Source of the DNA: Armatimonadota bacterium
GTDB taxonomy: Bacteria; Armatimonadota; Fimbriimonadia; Fimbriimonadales; Fimbriimonadaceae
Reading direction: 5' to 3'
DNA: 64,000 nucleotides
NCBI GenBank assembly: GCA_020438215.1
Contig: JAGQUX010000002.1
Coordinates: 1-64,000, forward strand
Shown: one piece after another, positions 7,299 to 15,650 of the stretch
How positions within the stretch are numbered: position 1 is the first letter of the stretch
Layout of the letters: every line of letters begins with the position of its first letter
Made by a program: the position numbers and the translations under genes
The notes under the pieces: generated by a model
Seen by the model: only the letters and a program-made list of their open reading frames with translations
Database searches by the model: none
What the model was told of the DNA's origin: nothing

Positions 7299-8606
7299 AT
7301 GAAGAATTTGCAACGAGTCGGTGGATGGATTTTGGTTTTGGGGATGGCGTCCTTTGCCCACGCGCAAGAAACGCTCACGCTTGAGCAAGCATTGCAGAGA
7401 GCAAAGAACTCAAATGGCGATATTCAAGCGGCATTCTTGAATTACGAAGCGGCCCGACAAAACGAAGTCTCAGCATTTTCTTCCTATCTACCGAGTGCAA
7501 CCCTTGGATTTAGCCGTTCAGTCGGACAGAGTGAAGTCTTCAATGGCCCGGGACAAGGGTTTGCCCGCTCGGGGAGCACCGATCTCTCTTTGCAGACAAA
7601 CTGGCTTCTTTGGGATGACGGCACTCGCGCAGAGAATCTTCAACGTGCTCGACTCGGGAGTGTTGCCCAGAGTCAATCGGCATTACAAGTTTTGCGAAAC
7701 ACGCTTTTCTCAGTTCACGAGCGGTATCTGGAGTCGCTGAGAAGCCAGCTTTTGCTTGGTGTGCAAGAAAAGAATGTTGAGCGAGCGAAGGAACTTCTTG
7801 ACTCAACTCTATTCCGAATTCAAGTAGAAGATTTGCCGGCAAAAGACAAGTATCAAGCGCAGGCAGATTATCAGAACGCATTGGTCAATAAGCTGACCGC
7901 CCAAAACCGGGTGTCCACCAGTGGCGCAAATCTGAAAGCTGTGCTTGCATGGAATGAGGCATTGCCGCAGCTTGTCCAGCCAGAAATGATGGAGGGCCAA
8001 TTCGCCGATATGTCGCTTGAAGATTTGAAAGGTCAGGGGCTATCGAATCGGCCGGAGTTAATTTCTCAGCGCAAACAGATTGAATCCCAGCGAATCAATG
8101 TTTCTTTGGCGAAGAAGCAAAACCGCTTGAAATACGCGCTGAACGGTTCGATGACCAACGGTTTTCTGGAGCAGAACTCACTTTCTCTCGGATTGACCCT
8201 GAGTGCACAGTTGCCGGTCTACTCCGGTAAAGCGAATGAATCGGCGATCCGAGTAGCTGAACTTGGTCTGGAAGCGCAACTCGCGCAGCTTGACCAAAGT
8301 GAGCAGAACGTTGAAGCAGAAATTGAGGCGGCGTATTGGAATGTCACTCAGAATCGCGAAAGGGTGGAAGCGGCAAAGCTGGCATTGAAGGCGGCCCAAG
8401 AAAACTACAACGCGGTGGAAGAAGCATTTCGGCTCCGTGCGGCTACTGTGATTGAACGGCTGACCGCCCAGGTGACGCTCGTCACGGCAGAATCAAACAT
8501 GATTGAATCCACATACGATTCTTTGATTAGCGAGGTGCGTTTGCAACTCGCAATCGGGATGCCGATGCCGGGTGAAATCAACACGGAAACGGGAGCCGGA
8601 GAATGA
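7299..8606 (+). CDS. TolC-family outer membrane efflux protein
   Basis: 435 residues from the ATG at 7299, which begins a classical Sec signal (MKNLQRVGGWILVLGMASFAHA). An ATG/GTG-rich extension upstream has no signal and is rejected. The mature part is two OEP repeats with long coiled-coil helices: TLEQALQRAKNSN starts repeat 1, and AAYWNVTQNRERVEAAKLALKAA marks the second. It forms a trimeric outer-membrane tunnel, which implies a diderm cell. It overlaps the following ABC ATPase gene by 4 nt (ATGA), so the two are translationally coupled. Confidence 0.9.
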   Translation: MKNLQRVGGWILVLGMASFAHAQETLTLEQALQRAKNSNGDIQAAFLNYEAARQNEVSAFSSYLPSATLGFSRSVGQSEVFNGPGQGFARSGSTDLSLQTNWLLWDDGTRAENLQRARLGSVAQSQSALQVLRNTLFSVHERYLESLRSQLLLGVQEKNVERAKELLDSTLFRIQVEDLPAKDKYQAQADYQNALVNKLTAQNRVSTSGANLKAVLAWNEALPQLVQPEMMEGQFADMSLEDLKGQGLSNRPELISQRKQIESQRINVSLAKKQNRLKYALNGSMTNGFLEQNSLSLGLTLSAQLPVYSGKANESAIRVAELGLEAQLAQLDQSEQNVEAEIEAAYWNVTQNRERVEAAKLALKAAQENYNAVEEAFRLRAATVIERLTAQVTLVTAESNMIESTYDSLISEVRLQLAIGMPMPGEINTETGAGE

Positions 8607-9361
8607 GCACGGAAGTCGCAACACAAACCGTCGTTGAAACTCGGGGGCTCTGTAAAGAATATGTGATGGGCACGATGGTTGTTCGAGCACTTCGCGATGT
8701 TGATCTGACTTTCAAAGAAGGCGAATTCATCTCGATCATGGGGCCATCTGGTTCGGGGAAATCCACCTTCATGAACATGATTGGGTGCCTAGATCGCCCA
8801 ACGCGCGGACAGATCTTTCTCGAAGGGAATGAAGTTTCTCGCATGGGTGACAACCAGCTCGCGGAAATTCGGAATCACTACATCGGATTTGTTTTTCAAA
8901 GCTTCAACTTGCTTCCGCGGACTTCGGCAACGAAGAATGTTGAGCTTCCGTTGATGTATGCCGGAAAGAAGAATCGCACGGAGTTGGCGCGGGAAGCACT
9001 CAAAAAGGTTGGGCTTGGTGATCGGATGGATCACAAGCCAAACGAACTCTCTGGTGGACAGCAGCAGCGCGTTGCGATTGCGAGAGCGATTGTGAACGAT
9101 CCCGTTCTGATTTTTGGTGACGAGCCGACTGGAAACCTTGATACTCGCACGAGCTTGGAGATCATGGCTCTCTTCCAAGATTTGAACCGACAAGGAAAGA
9201 CGATCGTTGTTGTTACTCACGAAGAGGAAATTGCGAGATTCGGTACAAGAATTGTCCGCTTTCGGGATGGTCGCGTCGAGAAAGATGAACTAGTAAAAGA
9301 CCACGTTGATGCTCGTGAAGAGATCGAAAAGCTTCCTCCGCCGGAAGATATGAACGTCTAA
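8603..9361 (+). CDS. ABC transporter ATPase (LolD/MacB type)
   Basis: 252 residues. Walker A GPSGSGKST (about residue 51), Q-loop VFQSFNLLPR, signature LSGGQQQR, Walker B VLIFGDEPTGNLD and H-loop VVTHE are all intact. The spacing is that of the MacB/LolD/FtsE branch, which drives mechanotransmission-type permeases. It starts inside the tolC-like gene's stop (ATGA). No FtsX/MacB permease or HlyD adaptor gene lies on either side, which is odd for this pairing. Confidence 0.9.
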   Translation: MSTEVATQTVVETRGLCKEYVMGTMVVRALRDVDLTFKEGEFISIMGPSGSGKSTFMNMIGCLDRPTRGQIFLEGNEVSRMGDNQLAEIRNHYIGFVFQSFNLLPRTSATKNVELPLMYAGKKNRTELAREALKKVGLGDRMDHKPNELSGGQQQRVAIARAIVNDPVLIFGDEPTGNLDTRTSLEIMALFQDLNRQGKTIVVVTHEEEIARFGTRIVRFRDGRVEKDELVKDHVDAREEIEKLPPPEDMNV

Positions 9362-9391
9362 GAATTTGTGGTCACTTCCGCAATATCCCAG

Positions 9392-9419
9392 TAATTTTCA
9401 AAGTCTAATCCCCCGATAA
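9392..9419 (+). promoter_or_regulatory. Candidate sigma28 (FliA) promoter for chemoreceptor
   Basis: TAATTTTC (9392-9399), 12-nt spacer, CCCGATAA (9412-9419). The consensus for FliA-type promoters is TAAAGTTT, N11, GCCGATAA; the -10 differs at one base. It lies 48 nt upstream of a chemoreceptor start, where such promoters are expected. Confidence 0.5.
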
Positions 9420-9467
9420 GAACCCCAGCACAGATTTTTTCAAAGGATCTGTTTGAGGGAAATCAGA

Positions 9468-10145
9468 ATGCTTTGCCAACAATTTGGAATCGACGATTCA
9501 GAACGTCGCCGCAGGCTCGACATCAATCGGATTACATCCGCTGACCAAGAAGCCTTGAAGTCATTGAAACCGGTGCTGGAAAAGCACATGGACGAGATCG
9601 TAGACGCTTTTTATGCTCACGCTGGGAAGTATCCGGAAGCACTTGCTATCATTCAGAGTGCAGGAAGCAGCGTTGAAAAGCTCAAGAAAACGAACCCGAG
9701 TTGGTTCGCCCATATGTTTAAGGGTGAGTTTGATCTTGACTATTTTGAAAGCCGCTTGATCGTGGGTCGAGTTCACGCGATGATTGGATTGGAGCCAGTT
9801 TGGTTCTACGGCGCGATGAGCACCTACTATGATGTGATCTACCCGATCATTGTCAAGGCGTACAAGCTCAACCCAGGAAAGCTCACATCCGCGATTGTGG
9901 CCTTCCAAAAAGCCTTCAACCTTGACCAAGCGTTGGTCATGGAAGCGTACATTGAATTTGGATTCTTGGAGGAAATCCGCAATATCGTTGAGAAGACTCA
10001 CGATGTTGCTTCCAGCCTCCAAGAAAGCTCCGAACAACTCCGACAGGGTGCCGACGAAAGTGGCCAGTCTGTTCAAGAAGTGGCTAAGGTTTCTGAGCAA
10101 CTTGCTCACTCAGCAATGAGCCAAGCAGAGCGATCTGCAAATTAG
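9468..10145 (+). CDS. Globin-coupled chemoreceptor, sensor half (ends at in-frame TAG)
   Basis: 225 residues. Residues ~1-170 are a protoglobin domain: LRPVLEKHMDEIV-type helix, DYFESRLIVGRVHAMIGLEP with the proximal His in VGRVHAMIGL, and WFYGAMSTYYDVI. Such domains bind heme and sense oxygen. Residues ~180-225 start the helical signalling segment (SSLQESSEQLRQGADES). Translation ends at a TAG (10143-10145), and the same frame continues directly into a complete MCP signalling domain. The ATG at 9468 has a GAGGGA site 9 nt upstream. As it stands it yields a soluble sensor without its output domain. Confidence 0.85.
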   Translation: MLCQQFGIDDSERRRRLDINRITSADQEALKSLKPVLEKHMDEIVDAFYAHAGKYPEALAIIQSAGSSVEKLKKTNPSWFAHMFKGEFDLDYFESRLIVGRVHAMIGLEPVWFYGAMSTYYDVIYPIIVKAYKLNPGKLTSAIVAFQKAFNLDQALVMEAYIEFGFLEEIRNIVEKTHDVASSLQESSEQLRQGADESGQSVQEVAKVSEQLAHSAMSQAERSAN

Positions 10146-10154
10146 GCTGAGTCC

Positions 10155-11039
10155 ATGTCGAACCTCAGTGAAGCGAGTCAACGAATGCGCACTGGTGCAG
10201 AGCATCAGCGCGAAGCGGTTGGTCAAGCCAGCTCGGTTGTGGAAGCAGTTCAAAAGAGCATCATTGAGATTAGCGACCAGGCTGCGCTTTGGGAAGAAAT
10301 CCGAGAGCGAATTGCGGCAATGGAGCGAGTCAAGCAGACCGTTTCCGAAACCGCTGGTCGTGTTGGTGATATGACTAAGCGATCCGACGAAATCGGACGC
10401 ATCGTTCAAACCATCGAAGATATTGCGGCGCAAACCAACTTGCTGGCGCTCAACGCAGCGATTGAAGCGGCGCGAGCCGGTGAAGCTGGTCGAGGTTTTG
10501 CGGTTGTTGCGGAAGAAGTCCGCAAGCTGGCTGAACACTCAAGCGAAGCAACCAAGGAAATTACTACGTTGATTGGCGCAGTTCAATCCGGTAGCCAAGA
10601 CGCGGCTGATTCCATGGAGCGAACCATCAAGGATGTGGACGAAGCATCCGAGGTCACTCTCCAAGCAGCGGGATGTCTTGAGCAGATCGCGAAGACGGCG
10701 ACAGAAACCGCTCAGCAAAATAACCTCCTCACCGAGGCAATGGGCGAAGTGGAGCGAGTTGCTGGCGAGAATCTTGATCTTCTGATCAACATGGCAGAAG
10801 AAATCACCTCCGTCAATGCGAACATCGAAGGAATCGCGGCATCGAGCCAAGAAAACTCAGCCTCGACCGAAGAGATGAGCGCATCCTCGGAAGAAATGAG
10901 CGCGATGGTGGAAGAGTTAGTTGCCTCCGTTTCTGAAGTGGATGACCAGATCCGCAATCTTGTCACGATTGTTGAAGAAGCACAAAAAGTTCTCGACAAA
11001 TCTCGCAAGAACGATAGCGGTATGCAACGCGCTGCCTAA
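10155..11039 (+). CDS. MCP signalling domain, downstream half of the split chemoreceptor
   Basis: 294 residues beginning at the first ATG after the TAG; in-frame codons 10146-10154 read AES. It holds the adaptation helices and the highly conserved hairpin tip ([20 protein letters not shown], then [15 protein letters not shown]) that contacts CheA and CheW. The C-terminal helix is Glu/Ser-rich ([19 protein letters not shown]), with likely methylation Glu/Gln pairs. The ATG lacks a convincing ribosome site. Both halves are in the same frame, so this is the 3' part of one gene interrupted by a nonsense codon. Confidence 0.85.
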   Translation: MSNLSEASQRMRTGAEHQREAVGQASSVVEAVQKSIIEISDQAALWEEIRERIAAMERVKQTVSETAGRVGDMTKRSDEIGRIVQTIEDIAAQTNLLALNAAIEAARAGEAGRGFAVVAEEVRKLAEHSSEATKEITTLIGAVQSGSQDAADSMERTIKDVDEASEVTLQAAGCLEQIAKTATETAQQNNLLTEAMGEVERVAGENLDLLINMAEEITSVNANIEGIAASSQENSASTEEMSASSEEMSAMVEELVASVSEVDDQIRNLVTIVEEAQKVLDKSRKNDSGMQRAA

Positions 11040-11063
11040 GTCAGCAAGCAATCTGAAAACCGA

Positions 11064-11100
11064 AATGGGTTGGGCTCAATTGAGCCCAACCCATTCTGAT
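11064..11100 (+). terminator. Intrinsic terminator after chemoreceptor
   Basis: A perfect 32-bp palindrome (16-bp arms beginning AATGGGTTGGGCTCAA) at 11064-11095, followed by CTGATTTTTG. Confidence 0.75.
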
Positions 11101-11153
11101 TTTTGAGAAGCGCAAATGTAGACACATCATCAAAAATGACAAGGGAAGTCAGG

Positions 11154-11600
11154 ATGTGCAAAAGGACAGTTTTTTGGAAGTCCAATAATCTGAATCATAT
11201 GCGCGCTTTGTGGCTAGCAGGAGGATATTTGCTAACAGGAACGGGCCTTGTGGGATATTGGCTCCCCGGGGTTCCTGGCACAGTCTTTCTGATCATGGCC
11301 CTTTTCTGCTTTTACAAAGGTGGAGACGAGCGAATGCGGGCATGGCTCTTGAACAATCGATTGTTCGGGGCAACCCTTCGCGATTGGGAAGAAAACAAAG
11401 CGATTTCGCTCCGCATCAAATGGGTTGCCTGCACTTGTATTGCCGTATCTTGCGGACTATCCTGCTTAGTGATTCCGCCGATCTGGGTGAAAGCAGTTGT
11501 TGCGATTCTCGGCCTGGCTGGGATAGCTTATATCGTGACGCGCAACACAGCGGTTGTCAAACCGGTGGTCGTCAGCGAGAAAACACCGAAAGCCGCCTAA
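11154..11600 (+). CDS. YbaN/DUF454 family inner-membrane protein
   Basis: 148 residues. The DUF454 core starts at ALWLAGGYLLTGTGLVGYWLPGVPGT and continues with FLIMALFCFYKGG, matching YbaN. Three hydrophobic segments are visible (about residues 17-45 and two between 95 and 135). AAGGGA lies 7 nt before the ATG at 11154; a later ATG at 11199 is the alternative. The family role is unknown. The stop shares CTAA with the convergent glycosylase gene. Confidence 0.8.
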   Translation: MCKRTVFWKSNNLNHMRALWLAGGYLLTGTGLVGYWLPGVPGTVFLIMALFCFYKGGDERMRAWLLNNRLFGATLRDWEENKAISLRIKWVACTCIAVSCGLSCLVIPPIWVKAVVAILGLAGIAYIVTRNTAVVKPVVVSEKTPKAA

Positions 11601-12196
11601 ATCCTGGGGCGCGGTAGAGATGTGTCCTGGATGTAATCGGGATGCAAGAATCGCCACGGAGTGTGCTCACCTTTTCCCTCGGCTAACCCAACCCGCACGT
11701 CTATCACTGGATATTTGATGACTTCCTTCGTTGGGAGGATATAGAGTTCATTTTTCGGATTGAGGAGATCAAGTTCGTTGTATTGCTTATCAATGCCGAG
11801 TGCCTGGGTGAGCTTTCCCGGCCCGGTGAGCAAATCGTGTTCTGACTTTGCTTTGGCGCGCCTGGATTTCATCTCCTCGAGCCCACTCAGCGGTTTGCCC
11901 GCCCGGATGAGAGTTGCCGCGGCGTCTTCCCGATCATGAGCAGTGATGCACAGCATCCAGTGATTGCCGTAGGTGAAATAGATAAAGGCGTGTCCGGCAG
12001 GGCCGAACATCGGCTCTGTGCGTGGGGTGATGCCGCGATAAGCGTGAGAACCGGGATCATCTGCTCCGCCATAGGCTTCGACTTCGGTGATCAGGCAACT
12101 CCCAATCGGGGAAACGAGCGTCGCTCCGAGGAGTAGGTGTGCAGAATCTTCCACACGCATTTCGCAGAGCATAGTTCTGAGTTCTTCAGTCGTCAC
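11597..12196 (-). CDS. 3-methyladenine DNA glycosylase (AAG/Mpg family)
   Basis: 199 residues, typical length. Signature segments of the AAG fold are plain: ITEVEAYGGADDPGSHAYRG with the catalytic Glu in EVEAY, RTEPMFGPAGHAFIYFTYG, and LLTGPGKLTQALGI. It removes alkylated and deaminated purines in base-excision repair. The start is GTG, with AAGG about 9 nt upstream. Confidence 0.92.
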   Translation of the reverse strand: MTTEELRTMLCEMRVEDSAHLLLGATLVSPIGSCLITEVEAYGGADDPGSHAYRGITPRTEPMFGPAGHAFIYFTYGNHWMLCITAHDREDAAATLIRAGKPLSGLEEMKSRRAKAKSEHDLLTGPGKLTQALGIDKQYNELDLLNPKNELYILPTKEVIKYPVIDVRVGLAEGKGEHTPWRFLHPDYIQDTSLPRPRI

Positions 12197-12252
12197 TTTG
12201 TGAGCCTTGGGAAATGGTCATGCGAAAGCGCATCCGTGGCAGAATAGTGAGC

Positions 12253-13101
12253 ATGGATTGGGAAGCGATCAAGGATTTTTTGGAGCACAAGCTTTATCAG
12301 AATATCACGCCGGGGTTGATTCTGCAGGCGGTTTTGTTTACCGTTGGTGTTGTTCTGGGGAGCAAGCTGGTTAGATCGATCACGATCAAAGCTCTCAAGA
12401 ATGTTCCGCATCTTGATTCCGGCACTCGAAATGCCATTGCCACGGTGGTCTATTACATCGTCCTCGCCGTTGGTTTGGGGATGGTCATTGGATCGCTTGG
12501 ATTGAGCTCATCCAGTCTGGCGGTGTTCACAGGGGCTCTCGGTTTGGGGATTGGCCTAGGCTTCCAAGATGTCGCCAAGAACTTCATCTCTGGACTGATT
12601 ATGTTGATCGGGAAGACTATCAAACCGGAGGACATCATCACAGTTGGCGAGATGACGGGCCGAGTGGAGGTGGTGGGCATGTATTCCAGCACAATGCGGA
12701 CAGTACAGGACGCCACCGTAATTATCCCGAACAGCGAAATTCTGAGTTCGAAATTCATCAATTGGACGCACGATAACCGCATCCGCATGATCGAAATCCC
12801 GGTGGGAGTCCACTACGATTCAGACATGGAAGTTGTGCAGGAGTGCTTGCGTGATGCGGCGAAGAACCTGGAAAAGGTCTTGGAAGATCCTCCGGTGCGC
12901 GTACTCTTGGTGAATTACGGCGAATCAAGCGTGGATTTCGTTGCTCGCATTTGGACGGACGAAGTCTTCTACTACCAACGCGTCATCAGCGCGTACTACT
13001 TGGAAGTGTGGCGACTGTTCAAAGATCGTGGCGTGATCATTCCTTACCCGCAACGCGATCTGCACATACACACGGTTCCGAGTGAGCTGGTTCAGAAGTA
13101 G
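12253..13101 (+). CDS. MscS-type small-conductance mechanosensitive channel
   Basis: About 282 residues. Three N-terminal membrane helices end in the glycine/alanine-rich pore helix (FTGALGLGIGLGFQDVAKNFISG), followed by the beta-domain (GKTIKPEDIITVGEMTGRVE, TVIIPNSEI) and an alpha/beta cytoplasmic vestibule. It releases solutes on hypo-osmotic shock. The ATG at 12253 is preferred since it begins right at the first helix; CAGAAT lies 7 nt upstream. It ends 2 nt from the convergent DUF3298 gene with TAG, showing that TAG is a normal stop here. Confidence 0.92.
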   Translation: MDWEAIKDFLEHKLYQNITPGLILQAVLFTVGVVLGSKLVRSITIKALKNVPHLDSGTRNAIATVVYYIVLAVGLGMVIGSLGLSSSSLAVFTGALGLGIGLGFQDVAKNFISGLIMLIGKTIKPEDIITVGEMTGRVEVVGMYSSTMRTVQDATVIIPNSEILSSKFINWTHDNRIRMIEIPVGVHYDSDMEVVQECLRDAAKNLEKVLEDPPVRVLLVNYGESSVDFVARIWTDEVFYYQRVISAYYLEVWRLFKDRGVIIPYPQRDLHIHTVPSELVQK

Positions 13102-13103
13102 AT

Positions 13104-13790
13104 TTACTTCTGAACCGCTTTGGAGAGCATTGGCTTGACGTACTGGCTGAGTTCGGACCACTTCATCTTCACCATGTATTCGCCCTCGACATAGGAACCG
13201 ACGGCATACGGCTGGAACATGAAGGCAATCCCGCTGGGAGTCAGAACAAAGTCGGCGCACTGTTCAGGAGCCAGGGTTAGCATTTCTGTTGGTTCGCCCA
13301 TGCGGCTAGTGCGCTCTTTTTCAACTAAAGAACTCAAGACTGTCGTGCGGAAAACCATTTCTGCCGATTCATTGATGAACAGATCTTTGAATTCGAAAAC
13401 TTCCGCCGAGTCTTTGCCGGTACTGACTACCGTCCGTGAAGTGTAAAAGCGGTTAGGGTGTGCGCCGCCGGAGTAGTCGTATTGGTACCAGATAATTGAG
13501 ATCACCGAGTCGTTGGCTACCGAGATCGTTGGATAAGCTTCGTGGTACCACTCTGAAGGAGCGTTTCCTTCTTCGGAGAAGAACTCTTTTGCGAACTGCT
13601 CAAACTCGCCGAATTGTGATTTGACGAACTTGAGGGCTTCCTTGTTAGCAAGTTGAGCAACCGCGCTTTTCGAGGAGAATTCTGGATACTGGAGCTTGGC
13701 TTCGTATTGATCTTTGACCTTCACCGCAAGGGTTTTCATTGTGTATTTGGCGGGAGTGAGGACGAGAGCGGCGGCAACAGCGGTCAGCAT
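13104..13790 (-). CDS. Exported DUF4163/DUF3298 protein (RsiV-like fold)
   Basis: 228 residues. A short hydrophobic N-terminus (MLTAVAAALVLTPA) suggests export. The body fits the DUF4163-DUF3298 pair known from RsiV and PdaC: ISIIWYQYDYSGGAHPN is the diagnostic strand, then LFINESAEMVFRTTV and ITPSGIAFMFQPYAVGSYVEG-like segments near the end. In relatives this fold binds lysozyme or sits before peptidoglycan deacetylases; here it stands alone. Function not assigned. Confidence 0.75.
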   Translation of the reverse strand: MLTAVAAALVLTPAKYTMKTLAVKVKDQYEAKLQYPEFSSKSAVAQLANKEALKFVKSQFGEFEQFAKEFFSEEGNAPSEWYHEAYPTISVANDSVISIIWYQYDYSGGAHPNRFYTSRTVVSTGKDSAEVFEFKDLFINESAEMVFRTTVLSSLVEKERTSRMGEPTEMLTLAPEQCADFVLTPSGIAFMFQPYAVGSYVEGEYMVKMKWSELSQYVKPMLSKAVQK

Positions 13791-13849
13791 GACAAATATT
13801 CAGACGGAGCAAACGGACGGGAGCGTCTCAAATTGGGGCGCGGCATGGA

Positions 13850-13855
13850 TAAAAT
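13850..13855 (+). promoter_or_regulatory. -10 element of leaderless Kbl-type gene
   Basis: TAAAAT ending 7 nt before the ATG at 13863. GGGAA in the gap is too close to the ATG for a normal Shine-Dalgarno. Confidence 0.45.
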
Positions 13856-13862
13856 GGGAATC

Positions 13863-15068
13863 ATGAACGGCACGCTCCAATCCTGGCTGGAAAAGGAAAT
13901 CCAGGGCCTGAAAGACGCTCACCTATATAAGAAACCACGCATTTTGGATTCTCCCGCTGGCGGTCGCGTTGTGATGGATGGCAAAGAAGTCATCAACCTA
14001 TCCAGCAACAACTATCTGGGTTTGGCGAACCATCCGAAGGTGCGACAAGCGGCTCTCGATGCTATTGAGCGATGGGGCGTGGGTGCCGGTGCTGTCCGCT
14101 GGATTGGCGGGACGATGAAAGTCCACGACGAACTGGAAGAGCGGATCGCCAAGTTCAAAAAAGTGGAGTCGGTGCTCGTTTTCACTGGCGGGTTTACGGC
14201 GAATAGTGGCTGTATTCCCGCCGTTTTGACTAAGCAAGACGTTGTCATCAGCGATGAACTGAACCACGCTTCGATCATTGACGGCGTGCGGCTGTCACCG
14301 GCGGAATACCGCAAGTCGGAGGGCTGGGTTTACGCGCACAAAGACATGGACGCACTAGAAGACTGCCTCAAACGCGCACAGGAACGCGGTTTTGAGAAGA
14401 AGATGATCATCACCGATGGTGTCTTCAGTATGGATGGAGACATCGCTCCGCTTCCGGAGATTGTTGCCCTGGCGGAGCAGTACGACGCCTTCGTGATGGT
14501 AGACGACGCCCATTCCAGCGGCGTGCTTGGAAAGAATGGGGCCGGCACAACCAGCCACTTCGATCTATACGGACGGGTGGATATCCAACTCGGGACGCTT
14601 TCCAAGGCACTCGGAGTGGTGGGTGGATACATTGCCGGTTCCAAGGAATTGAAAGAGTGGTTGATCAATCGAGGACGACCGTACTTGTTCTCGACGGCAC
14701 ATCCTCCGGTGGTTGCGGCGGCGCTCATTGCGGCATTGGATGTCATGGAAAACGATCCTGAGCCGATGAATCGCCTTTGGGATAACACCAAGAAGTGGAA
14801 AGCGATGCTGGCAGAAAACGGCTTTGATACGATGGGGAGCGAAACCCCGATCACGCCGATTCTGTTTGGAGATGCTAAGGTCGCGCAAGAAGCAGAGCGA
14901 CTCCTTTGGGAAGAAGGGGTTTATGCCCTCAGCATTGTTTATCCGACGGTGGCACTGGGCAAGGCTCGTATCCGTACGATGCCGAGCGCAGCGCATACCG
15001 ACGAAGACTTGAATGATGCACTTCAAGCGTTCATTCGAGTGCGCGACAAACTCGGGATGACCGTCTAA
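13863..15068 (+). CDS. kbl: PLP-dependent alpha-oxoamine synthase (glycine C-acetyltransferase-like)
   Basis: 401 residues from the ATG at 13863, the usual Kbl length. It contains NLSSNNYLGLANHPKV, GAGAVRWIGGT, the DELNHASIIDG segment, MVDDAHSSGVLG and the PLP lysine in TLSKALG. These enzymes condense an amino acid with an acyl-CoA; the N-terminus (LKDAHLYKKPRIL) and overall similarity favour 2-amino-3-ketobutyrate CoA ligase over BioF. No tdh gene is adjacent, so the partner reaction of threonine breakdown is not shown. ATGs at 13845 and 13854 are alternatives. Confidence 0.88.
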   Translation: MNGTLQSWLEKEIQGLKDAHLYKKPRILDSPAGGRVVMDGKEVINLSSNNYLGLANHPKVRQAALDAIERWGVGAGAVRWIGGTMKVHDELEERIAKFKKVESVLVFTGGFTANSGCIPAVLTKQDVVISDELNHASIIDGVRLSPAEYRKSEGWVYAHKDMDALEDCLKRAQERGFEKKMIITDGVFSMDGDIAPLPEIVALAEQYDAFVMVDDAHSSGVLGKNGAGTTSHFDLYGRVDIQLGTLSKALGVVGGYIAGSKELKEWLINRGRPYLFSTAHPPVVAAALIAALDVMENDPEPMNRLWDNTKKWKAMLAENGFDTMGSETPITPILFGDAKVAQEAERLLWEEGVYALSIVYPTVALGKARIRTMPSAAHTDEDLNDALQAFIRVRDKLGMTV

Positions 15069-15610
15069 CGCCAGAGTTGCTCGGCGAGCGGATCGGTTGA
15101 GTCCATGAGTTGGCTCAGCCGATCTTCTTCGCAAGCATTGAGCTTCTCCAGGAGATCAGCCATTTGCGCCCGGCGTTGATCGCGGAGCTCTCGTCGCAAC
15201 CGCCCAGCAAGGTACTGGCGCTTTTCATCGCGGGTTTCGCAGATCAAACGCGGAACAGGGCTGGATGATCCATCTCGGATCGCAACCATAACCACTCGAG
15301 CGGTATTGACATGGCGTCGTTCTTGGGTGGTCAGGCGTGTTGCGTGGACATCAATCGTGACTTCAATACTGGTTCGCCCAACGTAGCTGACGTGCCCATC
15401 AAGCTCAACCAACTCCCCAATTTCAACCGGTTGGTGGAAATCGACACGGTCAAAAGCGGCAGTCACACAAACGGTGCCGGCGTATTTGCTACTCACAGCA
15501 CTTGCCGTCAGGTCGATCAGGGCAAGGATTGATCCCCCAAACACTTTGCCAAGAACATTGGCATCGTTCGGAGTCATGATCTGCGCGAGGCGCAGATAGG
15601 TGTCAGCCAT
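15065..15610 (-). CDS. Acyl-CoA thioesterase (hotdog fold, YciA/BFIT type)
   Basis: 181 residues. The hotdog core shows LGKVFGGSILALIDLTASA, with a catalytic Asp in the central helix, and strands VTAAFDRVDFHQPV and GELVELDGHVSYVGRTSIEV, as in YciA and related acyl-CoA hydrolases. A C-terminal basic/acidic helical tail (~50 residues) is extra. It lies 40 nt downstream of rluB on the same strand, so it may be the last gene of the scp operon. Its stop shares CTAA with the convergent kbl gene. Confidence 0.85.
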   Translation of the reverse strand: MADTYLRLAQIMTPNDANVLGKVFGGSILALIDLTASAVSSKYAGTVCVTAAFDRVDFHQPVEIGELVELDGHVSYVGRTSIEVTIDVHATRLTTQERRHVNTARVVMVAIRDGSSSPVPRLICETRDEKRQYLAGRLRRELRDQRRAQMADLLEKLNACEEDRLSQLMDSTDPLAEQLWR

Positions 15611-15650
15611 GCGAACGGAATCCACGCCGCGAGTGTACTTGGGCCGGATA

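Noticed and set aside
8603-9361. FtsE (division) identity for the ATPase after tolC
   Set aside because: No ftsX neighbour, and coupling to a TolC-type gene points to export; the sequence alone does not separate FtsE, LolD and MacB.
10143-10145. TAG recoding (pyrrolysine) or programmed readthrough in the chemoreceptor
   Set aside because: No pyl genes are in the window, no known readthrough context follows (TAG GCT), and mscS ends normally with TAG. A nonsense change is simpler, though orthologues should be checked.
10140-10155. Frameshift as the cause of the split chemoreceptor
   Set aside because: Both halves are in the same frame (start positions differ by a multiple of three), so no indel is needed.
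13653-13862. 70-residue N-terminal extension of the Kbl-type gene
   Set aside because: It would overlap the start of the divergent DUF3298 gene, has no counterpart in Kbl proteins, and a -10 hexamer sits within it.
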